A DNA stretch of 16,362 bases from JABDJZ01 sp047611125. Its GTDB lineage: Bacteria; Bacteroidota; Rhodothermia; Rhodothermales; UBA10348. The translations under genes and the position numbers were made by a program. The notes under the pieces are model-generated. The model had not been told where the DNA came from and did not search any database. It was given only the letters and a program-made list of their open reading frames with translations. Below, piece by piece: positions 13,247 to 16,362 of the stretch; the first letter of the stretch is position 1, and each line of letters begins with the position of its first letter. The DNA is taken from NCBI GenBank assembly GCA_047611125.1, contig JBLFXH010000047.1, positions 1 to 16,362 of the forward strand, read 5' to 3'.

Positions 13247-16200
13247 CGGATGATGGCCACTTTGACGAGCTGGTCCTCGGTGCGCCCATCCACTGCTCGG
13301 GCACGCACTCGGGCGTAGTAGACTCCGCTCTCGTCATCTGTCAGCCATTGAAGCTCAGACGGTACCTCGGCCGGGGCCGATTCGAGCTCTAGAAAACCCA
13401 CCTTCTGCCCGGAGGCGTCCAGAATGGTCACACTGATGTGGCTTTCGACGGTGGGCAGGACTCGAAAATTGGTCACGCCGTCCCGAACGGGATTCGGCCA
13501 ATTATAGACTTCCCCTGGAACGAGCACGTTCGGAGTGTCCAAGAGCGTTGTCGTCAGCGGCTCGGTGACCACGAATGAGCTGTTCGTTTCATCACCGAGC
13601 GCATCGCCACCCCGGAGGGCACCAAAACCGGGTGTACCCCAGATCAGAGCGCTCCCTTCGGCGGAAACACCCATCACGCGCTGATCCGGTTCCGACAGCG
13701 GGCCCGGTGAGTAGGCCACGCCCAGCCCTGTACTGATACCCACCGATAGCGGGAAGCCGGGCTGCTTGAGACGCGGCTGCGCCCAGTAGGCGTCAATCTG
13801 CCCGTCCGCAGACATGGCGAGGATGGTAATGTCATCAGCTCCCGCGGCGTGCTCGACCACGAGCGGGGCGCCGACTATGGGACTTCGGGTCCGAATCGGA
13901 AACCCGTTGGCGATGGCTCCGGTGCGCGTGATGCCCCAGAGCGATGCCCCGTCACTAATTATCACGTCCAGCAGACCATCATTATCGACGTCGGCCAGGG
14001 TGGGCCTGGGCGAGAAGCGGCCGGTCACACCGTCGGGTGCTGCCGTGACGGTAGTCCCATCCGGAAGCAACATGTGGATCTCTGTTCGGCCCGGGACCGC
14101 GCCGAACACACCGCGGCGGTCGCTGCCAAATTGAGGCCTCAACAAACGCGAGGCATCGACTGTCGGATAGGTCCACTCGCGACCCGCATCCTCCCAGACT
14201 GCCCGGTCATTCAGAATCGTAATGAGTGACGTGCCATTGAGCCTGACCAGCCCAATCACGGGGGCAGGCTGCGGGATGACAGTTGCCGTAGCGGCGTTGC
14301 CGATCAAGACTACGTCTCCCTGGTTGCCGGATGCGCCGACAACAGGAATCACGCCCGCCCGACCGGGGATGGCCAAGACTGGTGTAGTGATCCGTGCGGC
14401 GGCCCCAGACGGAAAATTGCTCGCGCTACCGGTGTTGCCAGTTCCTCCAGTGACCAGGAAGCCATCGGTGGTGGCACTCCAGATAGAGTTGCCCGCGATG
14501 GCAGGCTCGGCCGGCGAAAGTCCGCTTATCGAAGCCAGCAGGACGCCGTCGGCAGAGAGGCGCATCTCACCCGTTTCACCTGAGAAAGCCAGGATGCCGT
14601 TGGTGCCGACAAAGCGTGTAAGACCATGCCCTTTCAGAAGCTCACCAGACGCACCGAGATCATACGTGGCAACCGGATCCAGGCCGAATTGCGATACGGT
14701 CCGGAAGGACAGGGACATGGTCAGTCCGGGCACTGAAAAACCGCGTAGCTCCACAAAGCCGGCTCCGCCGTCGTTCGCCGCCGAAGAGGGATAGGTATCC
14801 GGTCCAAAGCGATTCTCGTACAGCCTAACCTCTGCACCGGCGGCCGTGATAGTCACAACCGGGTTGTCCTGATAGAAGAAGTCGAATGGGGATCCGAGAT
14901 GGAATGAGGGACCGAAGAAACTGCCAGTGGGATTCCCGATGTCCTGGGCGCTGTCAGCTTCCTCAAGGTCGAGTCCGCGCCGATTTTCGTCGGCGTTTAC
15001 CTGGTTTAGGGCCAGGCCCTCCGAGATTACTCGCTCGTCCACGTGCCAGATCAGCGCGCCTCCGATGAGGTCAATGCCGTCCTCGTCTTTCCCACCGGGG
15101 AGGGCAAAGTCATATTGGTCCACCGAGACGACGACGCCTCCGGGGAATTCGTTTACGGTGCTAGAATTGAAGCCGGGGGCTCCGTTTTCAAAGCGGACTT
15201 CCGAGGTCACACCGGCATTCCAGACCTGCAACACCACACCATCTCCTTCCGGATCGCGGTGGCGATTCTCTACCAAGAAATACTCGGCCGGTGAAATGGA
15301 GGCTCTGGCTTGCGGTGAGGAATCCAGATCCCCGACGTATTTCAGCTCGGTAGGGAGTCCTGCGGTCATCTCGACCGGTTCCGCCCACCCTAAGTAGTAC
15401 TTGGTCCAGCCGGTCGGCTCTGGCGGAAAGAGGCCTGAATAGGCGAAGATGCCGAGTCCGTCCATGAGTCCGAATGGCCCGATGGCGCTCTCGCCGGTGT
15501 CGGTATCGAAGAGGTCTGGGACACCCAGGAAATTGAAGAAGCTGGCCGCGAGCAGTCCGTTCACGGAGAACTCAGCTAGGAAATCGTCGCCGGCCAGAGA
15601 GTTGAAACCTTGCCGGGTCTCGGTACGCGGGACAACGATGCCGTGATTGACGGTGATTCCGCCAAACTGCGGCAGTGGGCGCGCGCTTAGCCGCAGGAGA
15701 GACGCTTCCGAGAAGTAGAGCGAGGGTAGATCTTCGGGCGTCTTGTCAAGCGTGGTTCCAACCAGCTCGACATCCCGGCCCACGCCGGCGTGGACAATCA
15801 GGAAGGCGGTAGAGGCGGGGTCGAGGACCGGCAGACCGGCAGACCAACTTGGGTCCGCCAGGGACCAGGCCTCGGTGACTAGTGACGCGAGTTTGCCTAG
15901 CTGGGCGTCCGAGTCAGAGTCCTCTCCGGTTGGGCTGTAGGCGCCCATGGTCCCCGAAACGCGGACTATGCCCGGAAGCAGGTGTGTGGAGAGGGTGGTC
16001 TTGTTGTCTGAAACTCGGCCCAGGTAGTCCCGCAGGAAGGCGAGATGGGCTTCGACGTAGCCAGCATTGTGCGGCAGCGGGTCAATGGAGGGCTGGAGGC
16101 CGGATGAGTAGAGCGTGCCGCCGAAGGTGCCGTCACCCGTACTGAAGCGGGTGGTGTCCGGCTGGAATTCAACGCGCAGGACTACGACGTTATAGTGCGG

Positions 16201-16362
16201 TGCCGCGGGGTTGCGGACACTGGCGCCGGCCGGGTTGCTCTCGGCGGTGGCGGCCGGACTGAACGCCGCAGCGCCCGCGGCGGAGGCCGCCCCGCGCAGG
16301 CCGGCCGTGCCGGCCTGCAGGCGCGCCTGCGCAGACACACCTGTCACGAGCGCGGTGCTGCT
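13243..16362 (-). CDS. Secreted M6-peptidase-like protein without the zinc site, with T9SS sorting domain (5' end outside window)
   Basis: At least 1039 residues; the frame is open to the window edge, so the start lies outside and the GTG at 16347 is not taken as real. The first codons read as the end of a signal peptide (SSTALVTGVSAQA), then an Ala/Gly-rich linker. M6 (immune inhibitor A) features follow: VVVLRVEF, LGVPDLFD, GPFGLMDG, the YYLGW segment, GGALIWHVDE and RGLDLEEAD. The HExxHxxGxxD zinc motif reads ASFFNFLGVPD (15546-15514), so both His and the Glu are lost. A propeller-like region follows, with one FG-GAP calcium loop (DVDNDGLLD, 13992-13966). The C-terminal 90 residues (VYNWPNPVRDG to VKVAIIR) are a type A T9SS sorting domain, so it is probably exported and attached to the cell surface. 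No cysteine is seen. It is the first gene of the cluster in view. Confidence 0.88.
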   Translation of the reverse strand, partial: SSTALVTGVSAQARLQAGTAGLRGAASAAGAAAFSPAATAESNPAGASVRNPAAPHYNVVVLRVEFQPDTTRFSTGDGTFGGTLYSSGLQPSIDPLPHNAGYVEAHLAFLRDYLGRVSDNKTTLSTHLLPGIVRVSGTMGAYSPTGEDSDSDAQLGKLASLVTEAWSLADPSWSAGLPVLDPASTAFLIVHAGVGRDVELVGTTLDKTPEDLPSLYFSEASLLRLSARPLPQFGGITVNHGIVVPRTETRQGFNSLAGDDFLAEFSVNGLLAASFFNFLGVPDLFDTDTGESAIGPFGLMDGLGIFAYSGLFPPEPTGWTKYYLGWAEPVEMTAGLPTELKYVGDLDSSPQARASISPAEYFLVENRHRDPEGDGVVLQVWNAGVTSEVRFENGAPGFNSSTVNEFPGGVVVSVDQYDFALPGGKDEDGIDLIGGALIWHVDERVISEGLALNQVNADENRRGLDLEEADSAQDIGNPTGSFFGPSFHLGSPFDFFYQDNPVVTITAAGAEVRLYENRFGPDTYPSSAANDGGAGFVELRGFSVPGLTMSLSFRTVSQFGLDPVATYDLGASGELLKGHGLTRFVGTNGILAFSGETGEMRLSADGVLLASISGLSPAEPAIAGNSIWSATTDGFLVTGGTGNTGSASNFPSGAAARITTPVLAIPGRAGVIPVVGASGNQGDVVLIGNAATATVIPQPAPVIGLVRLNGTSLITILNDRAVWEDAGREWTYPTVDASRLLRPQFGSDRRGVFGAVPGRTEIHMLLPDGTTVTAAPDGVTGRFSPRPTLADVDNDGLLDVIISDGASLWGITRTGAIANGFPIRTRSPIVGAPLVVEHAAGADDITILAMSADGQIDAYWAQPRLKQPGFPLSVGISTGLGVAYSPGPLSEPDQRVMGVSAEGSALIWGTPGFGALRGGDALGDETNSSFVVTEPLTTTLLDTPNVLVPGEVYNWPNPVRDGVTNFRVLPTVESHISVTILDASGQKVGFLELESAPAEVPSELQWLTDDESGVYYARVRARAVDGRTEDQLVKVAIIR
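16296..16330. repeat. GC-rich inverted repeats in the 5' part of the M6-like gene
   Basis: GCAGGCCGGC and GCCGGCCTGC pair across CGT (16296-16318), and directly beside them GCAGGCGCGCCTGC is a perfect 14-base palindrome (16317-16330). They code for the Ala/Gly-rich linker behind the signal peptide and may fold the mRNA close to the start codon. Confidence 0.6.

Noticed and set aside
16345..16347. GTG as the true start of the M6-like gene
   Set aside because: The frame is open to the window edge and the first residues look like the second half of a signal peptide.

Overview
The window reads as one stretch of a moderately GC-rich (about 60 percent by eye) chromosome from the FCB group of bacteria. 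The best lineage clue is the large secreted protein at the right edge, which ends in a type A sorting domain of the type IX secretion system (T9SS), a system confined to Bacteroidota and relatives. The mutL-linked order of envelope and repair genes, the DUF5683-like protein and the protease/TolB-propeller/barrel protein suggest Rhodothermota or a neighbouring lineage. This placement is inference. No phage, insertion sequence, CRISPR or plasmid gene is visible. All protein genes lie on the minus strand; only a tRNA is on the plus strand.

Read in the direction of transcription (high to low coordinates), 16362-8182 is a four-gene cluster. It holds a T9SS-type secreted protein with an M6 peptidase fold whose zinc site is lost (5' end outside the window), an outer-membrane protein fusing a zinc-metallopeptidase-like domain, a TolB-like propeller and a predicted beta-barrel, a membrane-anchored TlpA-type thioredoxin, and a DUF5683-like exported protein. 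The genes overlap by 4 bp, then are separated by 15 bp and 1 bp, so they are probably one transcript acting in the envelope. A 146-bp gap with a perfect dyad follows, then a Na+/dicarboxylate-amino acid symporter (8035-6746).

6745-6140 is mostly non-coding. It holds several hairpins, including a branched fold that could be an RNA (6426-6532), then tRNA-Arg(CCG) on the plus strand with a strong intrinsic terminator. A small sigma-70-like factor with two candidate helix-turn-helix regions (6139-5327) is transcribed away from the tRNA and ends at a strong hairpin (5280-5241).

5212-1 is a compact six-gene operon: CPBP intramembrane protease, DUF2007 protein, CdsA, a 66-residue membrane protein, MutL and TilS (3' end outside the window). 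Overlapping stop/start pairs join CPBP to DUF2007, DUF2007 to CdsA, the small protein to MutL, and MutL to TilS. Three of the starts are GTG or TTG within 4-bp NTGA overlaps, suggesting translational coupling. The operon joins phospholipid synthesis, membrane proteolysis, mismatch repair and tRNA-Ile maturation.

The most unusual items are the zinc-site-less M6 protein coupled to the protease-propeller-barrel protein and a thioredoxin, the sigma factor with two candidate HTH regions, the MutL C-terminal domain lacking two of its metal-binding motifs, and the structured intergenic region beside the tRNA.
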